A DNA stretch of 64,000 nt, taken from NCBI RefSeq assembly GCF_019649055.1, contig NW_026570311.1, positions 434,001 through 498,000 on the forward strand. Direction: 5' to 3'. How positions within the stretch are numbered: the first letter of the stretch is position 1; every line of letters begins with the position of its first letter. The translations under genes were made by a program, and so were the position numbers. Below the pieces are notes generated by a model. It was not told the origin of the DNA. It worked only from the letters and a program-made list of their open reading frames with translations, and searched no databases. This stretch comes from Paramacrobiotus metropolitanus (taxonomy: Eukaryota > Tardigrada > Eutardigrada > Parachela > Macrobiotidae). This document shows positions 12,039-24,391 of the stretch, piece by piece.

Positions 12039-15000
12039 GTAGCTTTTCGGCCGGGTAACGAGCGCCCCGAAGATAGAAAATCCGGTAAACTGGAGGGGAG
12101 TTTAGTCAAGTTCTTTTTCCTTTACTGTGTACTGGAAGTCCAAGGGTTAAGTGCCCCGATAGAAGCCGATACATGGTGTCAGATTGTTATTATTATATTA
12201 CTTCGTTTACGCCACTAACGTACAAGGTTCAATAATAAATATTTAATAGACAGATTTCTTTGTTTATTTATGTTTACACTACGACATAACAGTTAGTCAT
12301 TCCACTACGGCCAGCATTTTAGTCAAAAATCAATAGTCAAAAGCTGCAGAAAAAATGTATTAGCACTAAATTCAGATTATTCAAATAGCTGAAACGTGCG
12401 ATATCCCAGTTTTTCTGGTAGAGGCCGGTTTACTCTTACTCCAGTTTATGAATGGTCGCAAATCACAATGGTAATGATACAGTACGTGCAGTACGATACA
12501 GTACGTGCATGGGCTATAAATTTGTTTTCATTTTATATTTTGCTTTATTTCTTGATGCGAGAGCCGAACAACAACACAAGCACCAGCTAACAACCGAAAG
12601 GACGTTTCCTTCTCCGACTATAATTATACTGCATATCAGTTGCGCCTTGCACGACCGCCGTACGGCAAAGAATCAACATTCAAGCTGGCATAATGTTTCA
12701 ATAAAATAAGTAAACGAAATAGTTACGCGCGCGAGTATGCGAAATAAATATCAAGGGAACCCATTGTTGCATCATACAACCCCTGGCGAGGGCTACTAAC
12801 TGTACACGGTATTTCAGATTGTGCGAGCAGTTCATCATGTCTGACGCCGCAGGGAAGCCAGTGGTCGATTATTCATTATGTTTATATCACCAGTAAATGG
12901 TTGTTGTTAAATGCCGAGTTATATAATATTATTATAGTTAAATAAATACTAGTGCACGTACAAAGGCCATTGTAACATTTTGAAAAATGTGAATATTATA
13001 TACTTTACTGCTTGCAGAGTTCTTACGTCTATTATAATAATTATGTGATTGTAGTTTTCAGTTTTGTCAGATGTTTGTGTCTTTATTGATCGAATACTAA
13101 AACAAGCTCACAATTCACAAAAGAAGCATCACATCCTAATATTAACAAATAGCAGAAAAATGCGGCCGGATTACAGAGAACATTTGTTCTACATTAGGCG
13201 AGGCCGGTGCCGTTCGCCGGTTGGATGCCGCGTTTCCACGTTGAATTTCGATGTTGAACCTCTGGCGCGAAAACTCCGTTGCACGTTTCTCGCCTGTTTA
13301 CTGCCATATCATCTTGCCCACTTCGCTAGTCAGCCGGGAGTTTGATAACTGGTAGATAATGGCATAAAAAATTACTGATTCGTACTTTGCGTAAAAAATT
13401 ACTGATCACTGTACGATACTTGCAAGCTCGTCACAAAAGTCAGTGCTATACAGTAAACTGCTCCTGTGAGAGATGCATTTCCATTCCGCATTGGAAAATT
13501 AATCGTCTGAACTTGGGTTCATACAACGTTTTCTAGTATAAAGTTCCTTAACCCTTAGTTGACTGACATATTTTTCACCGTTGATGCCTGACTGTGTAAA
13601 ATTGACACAAGTGAAGACCATTGGTCACAGAGAGCGAGTAGAGCCAATGCCTGTGCGAATAGATTTGAAAGCGCACATGTGCTGATTTGCAGCATAGCCT
13701 TTGCTGCAGAGGTAGGAGTAGTACGCATACGTTATACGTAATAATACTTACTCGCAAAATTCGAAATTTTTTTTTTAATTTTTTATTTTTTTAATTTTTA
13801 ATTTTTTTTTTTTTTTTTTTTTTTATTAGTTATACAATTCTAAACATCGTAAACAACATCCTAATTGCACTGTTAATAGTATGTTATGTTCCCAACGAGT
13901 AACGACATCTGTGTAGTAGGAAATTAAATAGTCATACTTTTCCACAAGTTATTATGCGTCATTAGATTAGTGAAATAATAAAACATAATATCCGACACAC
14001 CGTTATTTTAAAATCGGAAAAGAAAAGTTCCGGGATCGCGGTAAGTCGGGCAATTGAACAATGCTTTGAACAGCCTTCTGCTTTTTATTCGACACCAGTC
14101 AGCTCACAGATCAGATGGGATAGCACAGGTTTACACTACTTTAAATGATAAAAATTTAAACATTGAAAAAACATCCAAAATCGTTAGTGAACAGCCTTTG
14201 TTCTGCGCATCCGTTAAGCTGGTAAGATTCCGGATCGCGCAAGCGATAAATGCGCTCTGCTCTTATCACTTCACTGTAGCGCAAAATGGAATTATTTATT
14301 CGGGCTAAGTAGGTCACGCACCGGTACCATTTGCGATCGTTGTCTTTAGAATTTTTTCCCGGACAACTGCAGATTTGTTTTCGTTCTCTGTTTTTTATAA
14401 GTGATTAAACGTAATCTATACTATAAGCCAGAATTTTATGTGAGTTCAAATCAGCAGTCTACTTTATGTTTTTTTGCTTAAAAGTGACTTCCGGCCAAAC
14501 GTGTGTCATTTTTACACACGTGGTTTTTTAAAGACCTGGCGTTTATCAAATTTGGCAGAATTCGGTAAAATGCTTCCCAGGTTGATGTCATAGCATTCCG
14601 GTCACGGTAATCCTGGAATTGTACTGCCCGGCCCATGTGGAATTTGTAATCAATTGTCGTGTGTAACTTTTTTTATGTCAGTCAAACTAAGGGTTAAAAG
14701 AGAAAACCTCCTGCGCATAGCTTTGGCATTAACTGGACACACCGAATAATATTATATTCAGAATCACGGTAATAAAGTGAATATATATTGCAGCATGCGG
14801 GTTATGTTTGTAAAATCTATTAAAAATTTGCTGCCTGCAAAATAATACAAAAAAACAAAATTAGAAAATTGCTATATGTGCTATTTCTGCAGCTTCTATG
14901 TAACTGTTTCTCGCACATAGTTAATATTGTGACGGTGTTTGAATATTGCGACGGCTGCATGAACGTGTGCTTATTTGCGAAACCAAACTGGAGTTTTATA

Positions 15001-15108
15001 TTTATAATCATCAGAAATATCAAAGACTCAGACCAAAGTTTCAAATTTAGAAGACTTGGGCAAAACGCTGTATATACATCGACCGCATCATGTGTAGGTT
15101 TTTCGGTC
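12039..15108. other. Intergenic region, no gene recognised
   Basis: Three kilobases of AT-rich DNA after the Ig-domain gene. It contains a poly(A/T) tract at about 13768-13825. Several open stretches of 60-110 codons occur, but none has splice signals, membrane segments or motifs I can support. Confidence 0.45.
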
Positions 15109-15994
15109 CTAAACCACCGCACCAATCGGCGTAATAGAATTACCACGACTCCTTTCAAAAAACCTCAGACCCATCCCTCAAACTCAGTCCGAACACGATC
15201 GGATCGATCACCGGCAGCAGCTACGCCATAATCTGCGCGGCGCGCTCAAACTCCGCATACTTATGATAATCCTCCGGCTGGACTAGATACATCAGCGTCG
15301 AATACACACTGGCCGGCGCGGACGCCACAACGATCCCCAACGTCAACGAGGTCAGCAGTAAGAACGGATGCGACGCGGCTTGTCCCTCGGGTGTATTCTC
15401 CCGATTCTTGATGGCCTTCCAGCGTTTATAATACAAAAACGGGTATGCCACGATGATAACGACAATCAAGAGGTCATCCGCCAGCACCTCTACAATCAGC
15501 TCGTACTCGAAGAGCGGCAGCTGGTCCGAGGCCAACCCGCACCCGTACACCTGCTCCGGCAATCGATAATACAGCAGATCGATGATGATCAACGGGAGAA
15601 TCAGAATGTGAATATATAAAACCGTTCCCAGGCAAACTAGAACAGCGACCCGCTCGTTGTGGACGTTGCGGTAGTGGACGGGGAACTGGATGGCCCAGAT
15701 GCGGTTGATGGTGATCAGGACATGCATGTGCAGGCGCACCACCGCGAAGACATAGACCAGGTACAGGTAGAACGTGCAGACGGAGGATGAAAAGGATTGT
15801 TCGGAGTAGACGATGCGGAGCACGTCGATGGGGTACTCGGTGCCGACGTAGACCAGGTTGGCGGTGAAGAGCGCGGCGACGTACACCGTGAAGGCGTTGC
15901 GCAGATCGCGGAGGATGAGGGTGGGGATGGGCATGGTGAGGTTGAGTATGAACTGGATGACGCCCAGGGAGATGCGCACTCCGGCTTGGTAGCC
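15109..15994 (-). pseudogene. Broken inverted copy of the 4.3 kb GPCR gene
   Basis: From the codons for GYQAGVRISL through TM7, this stretch is almost base-for-base the receptor at 4280-5281, in opposite orientation and about 11 kb away. In TM7 the serine codon TCA is replaced by TAG (stop at 15223-15221). Downstream about 59 nt of the tail are deleted and scrambled, though the final PIGAVV codons and stop (15109) remain. Homology starts exactly after TTGACAG at 15995, next to a TTATTACAG, so the 5' coding part is absent and the break coincides with a splice-acceptor-like sequence. Low divergence implies a recent duplication. A truncated receptor lacking most of TM7 could still be translated, but function is unlikely. 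Confidence 0.85.
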
Positions 15995-16060
15995 TGTCAA
16001 CTGTAATAAAGCAGAATATGCAAACAGAAGGCAAATCACCACAGTAATAACATTTCCTAA

Positions 16061-16830
16061 TCAATTTATGCACTTGTACAGTTTGGAAGTATAGTTTGAT
16101 TTGGAAGTGTAGCGATAGCGATAGCAGCAAATTGTTTTGGATAAGGTATAGGCGACATGCTCACATTGCATGATTACCTGTTGCTGATGGCTGGAAAAAT
16201 ACAGAGCTTCCACCAGTGCACACAGGTCCGAATTGCACAAAATACTGTTAAACAAATTCGATTGCTTGCCCTTCAGCACTTCCTTCCATTGCTGTTCTCT
16301 TCGATACAGCCGGAACAGTAGTGGATAGCTAATAAGTATAAAAACCATCGGCACTAATTAATCGTATACCAAGGTAATTACAGTGCATGAATAATACACC
16401 AACATCTCATGTCCAAACCAGTTCAGACCGTAAACAGCGGATTTCTCAAGTGCGAAGAAGCGGTCCAACAGAAGAAGGCCCAGGAAAGGAACGATGAGAT
16501 GAGTGGCCGTCGCTGTCTCCAGAAAAAGTATCCACGTCATCGTCGATATGTGGAGACGTTTGTATAAATCCGGGAAACTGAGCGCCATCAACGGGAAAAG
16601 CCGATTAGCGCGTGCATTTACATCAGCACTGCATTCAGCATGCCTCGAAAGTTTGCAATTGTAGAGAAAGTACGGAAATTTTTGCCATGATTCGGAGCCC
16701 GATTCAAAAAAGTCCCGCAGACGGCGAAGGAACTGCGCAGATGAGTAACCCGGATGTAACAGTAGGTAGTGATGACGATGGGTGAATTGGGTATCATGCA
16801 CAAGCAGCAGACAATGGCGTAGATCGCTCT
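16061..16830 (-). pseudogene. Decayed GPCR-like relic
   Basis: On the minus strand one frame gives the end of TM3 and loop 2 (NRLFPLMALSFPDLYKRLH), TM4 (TMTWILFLETATATHLIV), a loop, and TM5 (HEMLVYYSCTVITLVYD). An in-frame TAA (16360-16358) follows, then the TM5 end and basic loop (LISYPLLFRLYRREQQWKEV). The part before TM3 is open only in another frame. The layout matches the receptors at 4.3 and 61 kb, but stops and frame changes show it is dead. It lies on the same strand directly upstream of the copied receptor. Confidence 0.55.
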
Positions 16831-17941
16831 ATTGAAAATCCCGCTTCAGAAATTAGTTAAATCCGAGTCAGGATCATCTCAGGCTTGGGTAATTTGATGT
16901 AATCTGCATAGAAGTTGTTTGGTTAAATTCATTGTCTTGATTCACTGCCATTCATTTGTCCCGAGTGCGAATAGTAAATACAGTGGACAGAAAGGTCACA
17001 GCAACTTTTCGGGGGCACTTTACGTTTGCTAACTTCCTTGCTGCAGAAAGCTGTGGTTTGAATACTCTTACCGGGATTGTAAGGTTTGGACGATGAGCAT
17101 TCCACGCGGCAGACGGCCAAGTTTGACCAGCCGCGGTAAACAGCAGGTCCCGGTTTATAATTTGGAATGCGCTTCGTTGCTGGTAAAATTAAGGCAGGTA
17201 TATATGCCGCGTGAATGTTCAGCATGTGTGTGAATTATACGTAAAGAAATCGGACTCTTGAGGAAGCGAGATTGATATGCATAAGCATCGCGGTGTCGGC
17301 TTCTAATTTACTGCAAACATGGTTCATGAAACAGGAGCACGGACACGGTTGTATACGACTCGTACGTTTTAAAAGAATTAAAATTTTTTGCTGTATATAG
17401 TATTTATTGATACTTGTACAAGCTTAACGCATTTGCACTTGAAATAAAGAAACCAGTAATTAGAACAAGTGGAATAATTCTTCTGGCTCTCTAGAACACC
17501 CAACCGTTCCTAAAGCAGAAGTAGCAGAAGTAGCGCACGCCGAACTTCCACACTTATACGCTGCCACAAAAATTCGTTAGCGCGCGTTTCTCCTGTTTGC
17601 TCTCTAATGCGCCGGCCAACTTTACTGATGAACTTACGAGCTATTAAAAAAAAATTAAAAAGCCGTTTATTCTGTAAAGTTGTCGCATGCCGAATATTGT
17701 ACGAGTACATGCCTATAATTACTGTTGCAAGCTTGTATCATACTCTTGAATGTAGTTTTAATGGCTTTAGGGGCATCGGTAGAAGCCTGGACTCACTAAT
17801 AAGTTTATTAGCATCATGTACCACTACAGTATTAAATTTTATGCTCCGTAACACCGCCCTTCTACAGACCGAATGCACATGCTGCTGATTGATGCGCACC
17901 TGTAAACCGACGGCAAGGAAACGGCCCTTTGAATCCAGTTA
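16831..17941. other. Intergenic, one weak candidate exon
   Basis: Mostly featureless. On the minus strand, 17179-17072 is an open 108-nt stretch bounded by a TTTTACCAG acceptor and a CCCG/GTAAGAG donor, phase 1 to phase 1, encoding a Cys-containing peptide (AVCRVECSSSKPYNPG). No partner exons are evident, so I do not call a gene. Confidence 0.3.
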
Positions 17942-18247
17942 TCACTGTCGCAGTATGGCCCAAACGGGCTCAATAAAGAGGGGAACTAGAAACAGAATCG
18001 CGAAGATAATAACAATAATGATAGCACAAGTCTTATTTTCGGGTTGAGGACGTTGGGGTGGAGGAGAAGGACCCTTTTTATCGGCAATATAGTCATCATA
18101 ACGCAAACTCGAGTTTAATAATGGGGCACTGACTACGTCAACGGCAACACCGTCGATATACAACTGTAAAACTAACGTAACATTTTTCGGACCGGCATTT
18201 GTCTGACTGAGCAATAGTAATATCAAAAGGACAGAATATGACTTCAT
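17942..18247 (-). CDS. Small predicted type I membrane protein, unknown function
   Basis: 101 residues in one exon. A clean signal peptide (MKSYSVLLILLLLSQTNAG) is followed by a short lumenal part with N-glycosylation sites (NVT, NSS, NKT), a proline-rich stretch (GPSPPPQRPQPENKT) and a strong membrane segment (CAIIIVIIFAILFLVPLFI), ending in a short tail EPVWAILRQ. The consistent topology argues this is real, not a chance open frame. I recognise no family. It could be the last exon of a longer gene, but a start, signal peptide and stop are all present. Confidence 0.6.
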   Translation of the reverse strand: MKSYSVLLILLLLSQTNAGPKNVTLVLQLYIDGVAVDVVSAPLLNSSLRYDDYIADKKGPSPPPQRPQPENKTCAIIIVIIFAILFLVPLFIEPVWAILRQ

Positions 18248-18602
18248 TTTGCTGGGTTAATTATGTAATAATTTAATAAACTAGTGGCTGATTCTGCGAA
18301 TGAAAGGTTCAAATTAACCGCTTAAATTATGTTACAAACACCACCCGACAGCTGGTTCACGGACAACCATAATTACTATGAAGACATACCTAACGGATAA
18401 AATGGAACACTCAACGCCGTTTATATCCGTTGGAATCTCGCAGTACGTACATCACTACAGAGAAAGTGACTCGGAGAGAACAGTCCGGTTTTCTCGGTAC
18501 ACGGCCGGGCTCCGGTTTGCGTTGTACGGAATCCGGCTTTTTTCCCCCAGTGCATTGTAGTATGGTGAGCTGACGGGTAATATTTATTACTGAGAGTGGC
18601 AA

Positions 18603-18823
18603 AAAGTAAAATGTATGTGGAAACACAAACAGAAATGTCATACATCCGTGATAATAAGTAGAATGTATGGGGAAACAGAAATGTCTTCCTGACAATAAGT
18701 AGGATACGTATGTGGAAACAGAAATGTCTTGCATCCGTGATAATAAGTAGAATGTATGTGGAAACAGAAATGTCTTCCTGACAAAAAGTAGAATGTATGT
18801 GGAAACTGAAATGTCGTGCATCC
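18603..18823. repeat. Minisatellite with two alternating unit types
   Basis: Five tandem units share AAGTAGAATGTATGTGGAAA followed by CAGAAATGTC. Units alternate between endings TTCCTGACAAT (about 41 bp) and GCATCCGTGATAAT (about 48-52 bp), a higher-order pattern. Open frames across it are by-products of the repeat. Confidence 0.8.
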
Positions 18824-18839
18824 TTGTCAGCATCGCCGA

Positions 18840-19270
18840 TGAGAAAACGCATTTTCTCAGTACAAGTACACCAGCAGTGAGGGACCGCCTCGGCAGTGCC
18901 GCGTCGGCTGAACACTAGCAGCAGTATTCTGTACGTTGTGCACGGAAAAGGGCACACAACTCATCGGCTCCTTTCCCTTCTTCAACCGCTATTATCGAAC
19001 GCCCAGCTTTCGATCGCCTCATAGTACACATCAGTATCGCGCAAGTACTCGGTGGCTCGTGAATTAATTATGCAAAACCAGGACGAACAGCTGGTCATTT
19101 AGCGCGCTAACTCCCGCTCCCACTCCCGCTCTTTTTGCATATCACCTGCAAAAAACGCAGTCATTACTGACTGCGGTCGATAAACTGTTTGCCGAAGAGC
19201 CGGACATTTCTTGGTCCATTGACTGGTAGCTGGATTACAGCCCAGCAACTACTCAACTGATTCAGATTAG
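18840..19270 (-). pseudogene. Relic of the last two kelch exons
   Basis: The minus strand around 19150-18960 reproduces exon 7 of the kelch gene at 20173-23696 (GTGATATGCAAAAA... through the CTGTTCGTCCTGG block) but carries stops and indels, such as an in-frame TAA in GCGCGCTAAATG. Near 19250-19190 is a decayed exon 6, with CAGTCAATGGACCAAGAAAT matching CAGTGGACCAATAAAT. The two lie in the same order and orientation as in the intact gene, so this is a partial downstream duplication that has decayed. Confidence 0.75.
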
Positions 19271-20172
19271 CCGGGCGTTATTCGTTTTATCCCCTATCAA
19301 GCACCTCAAAGCTTGAACAAAGTTAAGTATGACCATCGCGTGTTATCAGCGCAAAATGTTACTCAAATTACTATTGCTGAAGATTCTTTCGCAAAGCGGT
19401 TTCCACATTCGGTGTTCCCGCCACTTTCAACGAAAAATATCGTGTTTGAAAAAATTGACTTTTGCCTTCAAGGTTCTAGAATTGCTTATAATTTTATTAT
19501 GCCAACAAATTTACAGAGATTATGTTCTGACTTATCAGAGCAAAGGGAGCAAATCCCACATAATTTATTGTGAAATTGTGAGCAATAAAGCCAAATAACC
19601 AACAAAAAACCACAAAATCGAGGCGGCCTCAATACGCGGGAAAAGTGGCTGCCGGAGAGCTCATGAAAACCCGATCTAAAGAGCAGCGTGCTGCAGCTGC
19701 GTATCAGCTGAGGCTGCATAACATAGGGTTGTCATCCCACCAAGGTTTAGGAGGTGGGATGTGATGGGACTGTAAACAGGAAGTGATGTGACTAGTGGGA
19801 TTAGTGAGTGAGCGGTATGTCAATAGTGAGTTCTGTGCACGTTAAAGCCCAAAAAGGTTGCGCAAAAAAAACTGAATTTACAACCACAACGAATTTCATC
19901 AATTTATTTTGCACGAAAACAGTTTCGTCTACATTTTGCCTATAACCCGATCACTAAGAATATTTATAAGCCGGACACTGACTACTGAATACTATGGGGT
20001 GTGCCAAATTAACGCCGACCAGTTACTTAACACCTAACAATACTAAAAATACCGTACATTCACACACTACCCCAAAGTAAGTGAGTAGCAACATCTGCCC
20101 TACAGCTATTCTCCAGTTCGTTATGCAACCATACTAGAGCCAGTATTTAGAACAGCAATTCGTCGGCACTGA
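19271..20172. other. Intergenic, nothing recognised
   Basis: Lies between the kelch relic and the 3' end of the intact kelch gene. No coding stretch can be supported. Confidence 0.4.
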
Positions 20173-23100
20173 CTACAGGGCTTCTTTATCCACTAGCACA
20201 GCCTGCGCCGTGTAACTACGTCGGCTGAGCACCGGTAGCAGTTCCCTGTGTACAGTGAAGACGACGCAGCTCATTACTTCCTTTCCTGTCTTCAACTGGC
20301 TGTTATGGAATGTCCAGCTATTGGCCACCTCATCGTAGACCTCGATATCGCGCAGATACTCGGTGGATCGGGAATTATGCCCACCCAGGACGAACAGCTT
20401 GCCGTTCAGCGCACAGATTCCCGCTCCCACGCGCGGTTTTTGCATATCACCTATAAAGCACATACGAATGCTGACACATAATTGCTGGCTGAGAAAAGAT
20501 TCTCATACATTTATTGGTCCACTGATTCGTTGCTGGGTTGTAAGCTTCCACGCAACTCAGCCGGTCATTGTTTTTCCTGTGACCTCCTATGAAAACGGTT
20601 TAGGTTAAGATACGATACTCACGCTTTAATTCACCAGCGCGTCATGCTGCTCATCCTTAAATAACTAAAGCGAAATTCGCGTGAAATGGCGAACAACGTT
20701 GGTAGATTTTAGGTTTTCGCGCAAAGTGCTTGAACACCTGTATCACTGTTCGAACCCAGCGCTGGCAAAGGACCTTTGCCGTTTAATGATAATCATTGGG
20801 TGTGTTTCTGTTGCACATCAATTTTTTCAGTTCTACAATTTACTGACGCAGCAACTTACCGACGACGTAGATCAGGCCTTGAGGAGTGGCGCACACAGCG
20901 AACCATTGCCGCGGCGTAGGCATGGGTGGCAGCTCCGTCCACGTATTCTTCTTAAACTCGTATACCAGGACGACATTATCAATCTCGGCACCGTTGCCAC
21001 CGTCGCGTTGAGCAAAGATATACAGCCGGCCGCCGACAATCAGCGCGACTTCATGCCTCAACCCCGGCTTCGACACGCGCGTCACACAGTGCCAGGCCTC
21101 CGTGGACGGATCGTAGCCGTAGACCGTGCCGCGCTCCCCGGAACAGTCCACGCCGTATAGGCGTCCCTCCAACCAACCGGCTAATTTCGGGATGTTGAGA
21201 GCCGGCATCGGTGCAACACTCTGCCACTCGTCACAGAGCAGGTCGTAGCGCAGACAGGCGGAGCTGCTGCCGTAGCCCCCGACGAGAAACATTTCGTCCT
21301 CGTTTACACAGGCCGCTGTCCCGATGACAATGTGCGAGATGGGCTCCGGAGGACGACACCAATCCCACGCGAGGGATGCCGTAGGGGCGACAAATTGTAG
21401 ATGCGTTGGGAAGACGCCGCCCAAGCAGAGGATGACGTTCCTGTAAGCTGATCACCAACAAATACTTTGAGTTCATTTATAATATGAAACGATTTCGCTG
21501 CATGATTCCGGATGGAGAAACAAGGAAATTCTTTTATTTGGCAATAATAAAACAATTATACATGCGCAGTTAGCACATGTACTTCTCAGAAGTATACAGA
21601 CTAATATTATACTTATTATATTACAATGTAATATTACTTAGTCTAACGAAGTATACAGACTAATATTATACTTATTACTGCATGTATACATGTATGTACA
21701 CAGTACATGTATGCATATATCTATATAGTATGTACATGTATGCATGTATGCATGTGTGTACATGCATGCATGTATGCATGTATCTTACGATTATTTATAC
21801 ATCTATTGTACATGGACATTATCAGTACATATATATGTACACTTTTACCTGCATATTTGTACATGTATGTGTACCCATTTAACTGAATTTCCGCTCGTCG
21901 GAAGTAAGATTTCAATTAGCTTATACGTACGTATGTACTAAAAATTTCGGTATGGACCGATTTCTTCAAATTTTTCTGGAAAACGCCCGTCTGTATAACG
22001 ACATCGGGTAAAGCTTCCACCTGGTTATCCGTTTAAAATGAATTTTTAACATTTTTGTATTCATTTTAAAATTTAGGGAAAACTGTTTTTACATGAAAAT
22101 TTCAAAGATCGTAAAATTTATTTTGAAACTACAAAATAATTTAAAATGTTAAAAGCGCGCTCTGTGAAACACTGGGCGCTTACTGTCTGATTTCCTGGGC
22201 CGGTATTCGATCTCGTAATCATCCTCGTCCAATCCTCGCTCGACAACCGTAGCCGCGGCATTGGCGTTCACGGACAACAGTCGCGCAGCCATGTCCAACC
22301 GTTTCTCCGCGCTGACCTCAAGCAGTCGTACGTACTGCAGCATTTGGGAAAAATGTTCGGCTCGCGACGCAGAATCATAACACAACCAATCCACCACCGC
22401 CTCCAGGACGGTGGCCTCCTGTTCCACGTAAAGATCATCCGCTCCAATCAGCTCCTGTACCTGCAAGAGAGCCGAAGCATGGAAAATCCGGAAATCATCA
22501 CTGTAAAGGAACCGAACACCTTATCCAAGTCCAGCTGCAGGAAGTCGGGTTGTTTGACCACATGGGCGAAGTAGGCAACCGCCACGGCTTTGGCCTGTTC
22601 GGCCAGGCGGGGGCGTCGGTGGAGACTGTTGTCGGCGATTCCCCACGTCTTCAAACACGTGTCCACGTTCAGATTGCTCTCCAGAAACTCCCAACACGCG
22701 TCTACTATACTGTCCATCTCCAGGTGCACCGCATCGGGCAGCAGGCTGGGTATGTTGCTCCAATCCAGAGCGATCTCTGATGTGTATGCATAGTTGATTA
22801 GTCTGTTAATAAGAAAAACTTCAGTAATCCACCAGTTAATTACAACTGAAATGATGAATATACATAAGCGTGAGCCAAGTCTGGAAATGGATTTGTATAA
22901 AAACGCTCGCATAAAGGAATTTACGGATATGTATGAGTAATAACGATGCTTGCTTATTAAATGGATGCATATAGCGATATAGGTATATAAAATAATTGCT
23001 CCAATGCAGAGATCAATTTTATGACCAACGTGCAACGGACTTTTTTTGCTGCTTAATAAGATCTGGATAGGCACTTGCTTAAATTATAAACTTGCAGAAG

Positions 23101-23696
23101 TAATTGCATGAAATCGGAATAGACAAATAGAAAACGTGATATTAAAATTCCAAAGAAACCGTTTTTAACGCAAACAGTATTTTGAAACTGTGCCCAAAAT
23201 ATCCAGTCAAATTTTGTTTTTCCAGTTTTTTATTTGAAAATTTCATACAACACAAAATCTACTTCTTTGTGTGCAGGTATAAGGCAAAGAACAAGTTTTA
23301 CCATACAGTATAAAATATTCGATAACCGGCAAATATACAACACAAACCTAAAGCAATTTACGTTTCTGTACTCGAAAAGGCCAAGCTTATTTAGTATTAC
23401 TGAGTAAGGTTGTTGGAAGAGATGTCGTGAAGCTGCAGACATGTGTTCTGGGATTCTTTCGCTTGTGAAGGAGACGCGAATGCTGCCCGGAAGTAACTGC
23501 TGTGGGCGCTGAGAATCACACGGTGACACGAAATCCCCGGCGCACCGGCCTCGCAGCCTTTCACCACTACATCACAGAAGGCTTCGTCGGCTCGCAGATT
23601 CTGTAGCTCCCGGAAGAATCCAGACGGATCAGTCTTCCGGAAGGGGAGATTTGGTATAATCGCATCACAGGATTTTTGAGAGCTGGTTGCTGCCAT
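20173..23696 (-). CDS. BTB-BACK-kelch protein, intact (7 exons)
   Basis: Exons (minus): 23696-23401, 22802-22520, 22460-22184, 21882-21849, 21440-20860, 20586-20509 and 20450-20173. All are GT-AG with matching phases 2,0,1,2,1,1; the CDS of 1827 nt gives 608 residues. The N-terminal BTB fold has the usual core (FCDVVVKG, CHRVILSAHSSYFRAAF). The BACK region follows (VDACWEFLESNL, YVEQEATVLEAVVDWL). The C-terminal half holds kelch blades with GG pairs and W/Y spacing (ILCLGGVF, FLVGGYG, VEAYNPATNQWTNK, LFVLGGHN). Family members are usually substrate adaptors of Cullin-3 ubiquitin ligases, which is inference here. The 34-nt exon 4 is the weakest part: it was chosen because phase demands an exon there and because the paralogue has a 43-nt one, but it sits in ACATGTATG-rich sequence. 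Confidence 0.8.
21600..21880. repeat. TACATGTATG-rich low-complexity tract
   Basis: Purine-pyrimidine alternating ATGTACATGTATGCATG runs, preceded by a duplicated CAGACTAATATTATACTTATTA block at 21598-21620 and 21656-21680. It lies in a kelch-gene intron and overlaps the proposed microexon. Confidence 0.7.
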
Positions 23697-24209
23697 AACG
23701 ATGAGCTATAGGACGTTATTCAGTCATTTAACACGATTATTTTTTGCTTCGATTATATGAAATGACAGGAGCGATCTAACCGAATTTTCACTCAGGTAAT
23801 TATAAATAATTATAATAATAGGTCTTGCGCAAGCCAGCCTCGAGTCTCGACTTGCTGCAGGCAGCAGAAGAAAATCTATCAGGCTGCACTGTTATGGATA
23901 CATCATACATACGCATATCAGCTGCTAAGCCGCGTTATTAGTCGATCGATAAAACAGTCATTGCAGAATCATACTGCCCAAGTGCCCATGTGGCATGTGG
24001 TGTACGCTACTGCCGAGCTTCTTGCCTGAGGACACACGTGCAGCAGTGACGTGCCACGATTGCATGTACATGTACGCTACTTGTACAGTAAGTTGTGTTG
24101 CCGGGTTGCTTAACCTGTTCCTAACTGAGATGCTGTAGTTTATAACTTGTCCCCTATTTCAAAGACTGACTGGCGAACAGTGATTTTATCCAAACTCATC
24201 GTAGCAATA
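23697..24209. other. Part of the space between head-to-head kelch genes
   Basis: Together with 24392-24831 this is the 1.1 kb gap between the start codons of the two divergent BTB-kelch genes, where both promoters should lie. No specific element is recognised. Confidence 0.4.
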
Positions 24210-24391
24210 CAGTGAAACCTCTACGTACGTTCACTCCCAGGATACGTACACCTCCAATCTACGTACGAAAAAGTTTTAACCGAATCATTCCGTAAGCTGG
24301 AGTATAGGGGGGAACCTCTGTTTGGCGTACACCTCCACGTTACGTACGATTTTTTTTTAACGGAGGTGTACGTATCTTGGAGGTTTCACTG
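24210..24391. mobile_element. Tc1/mariner-superfamily (pogo/Tigger-like) MITE
   Basis: The element starts CAGTGAAACCTC and ends GAGGTTTCACTG, with TA on both outer edges (24208-24209 and 24392-24393), the target duplication of this superfamily. Inner sequence is TACGTACG-rich and also partly palindromic. At 182 bp it cannot encode a transposase and is non-autonomous. Confidence 0.85.

Noticed and set aside
18603-18823. CRISPR-like alternating repeats
   Set aside because: Units are contiguous without unique spacers; this is a eukaryotic minisatellite.
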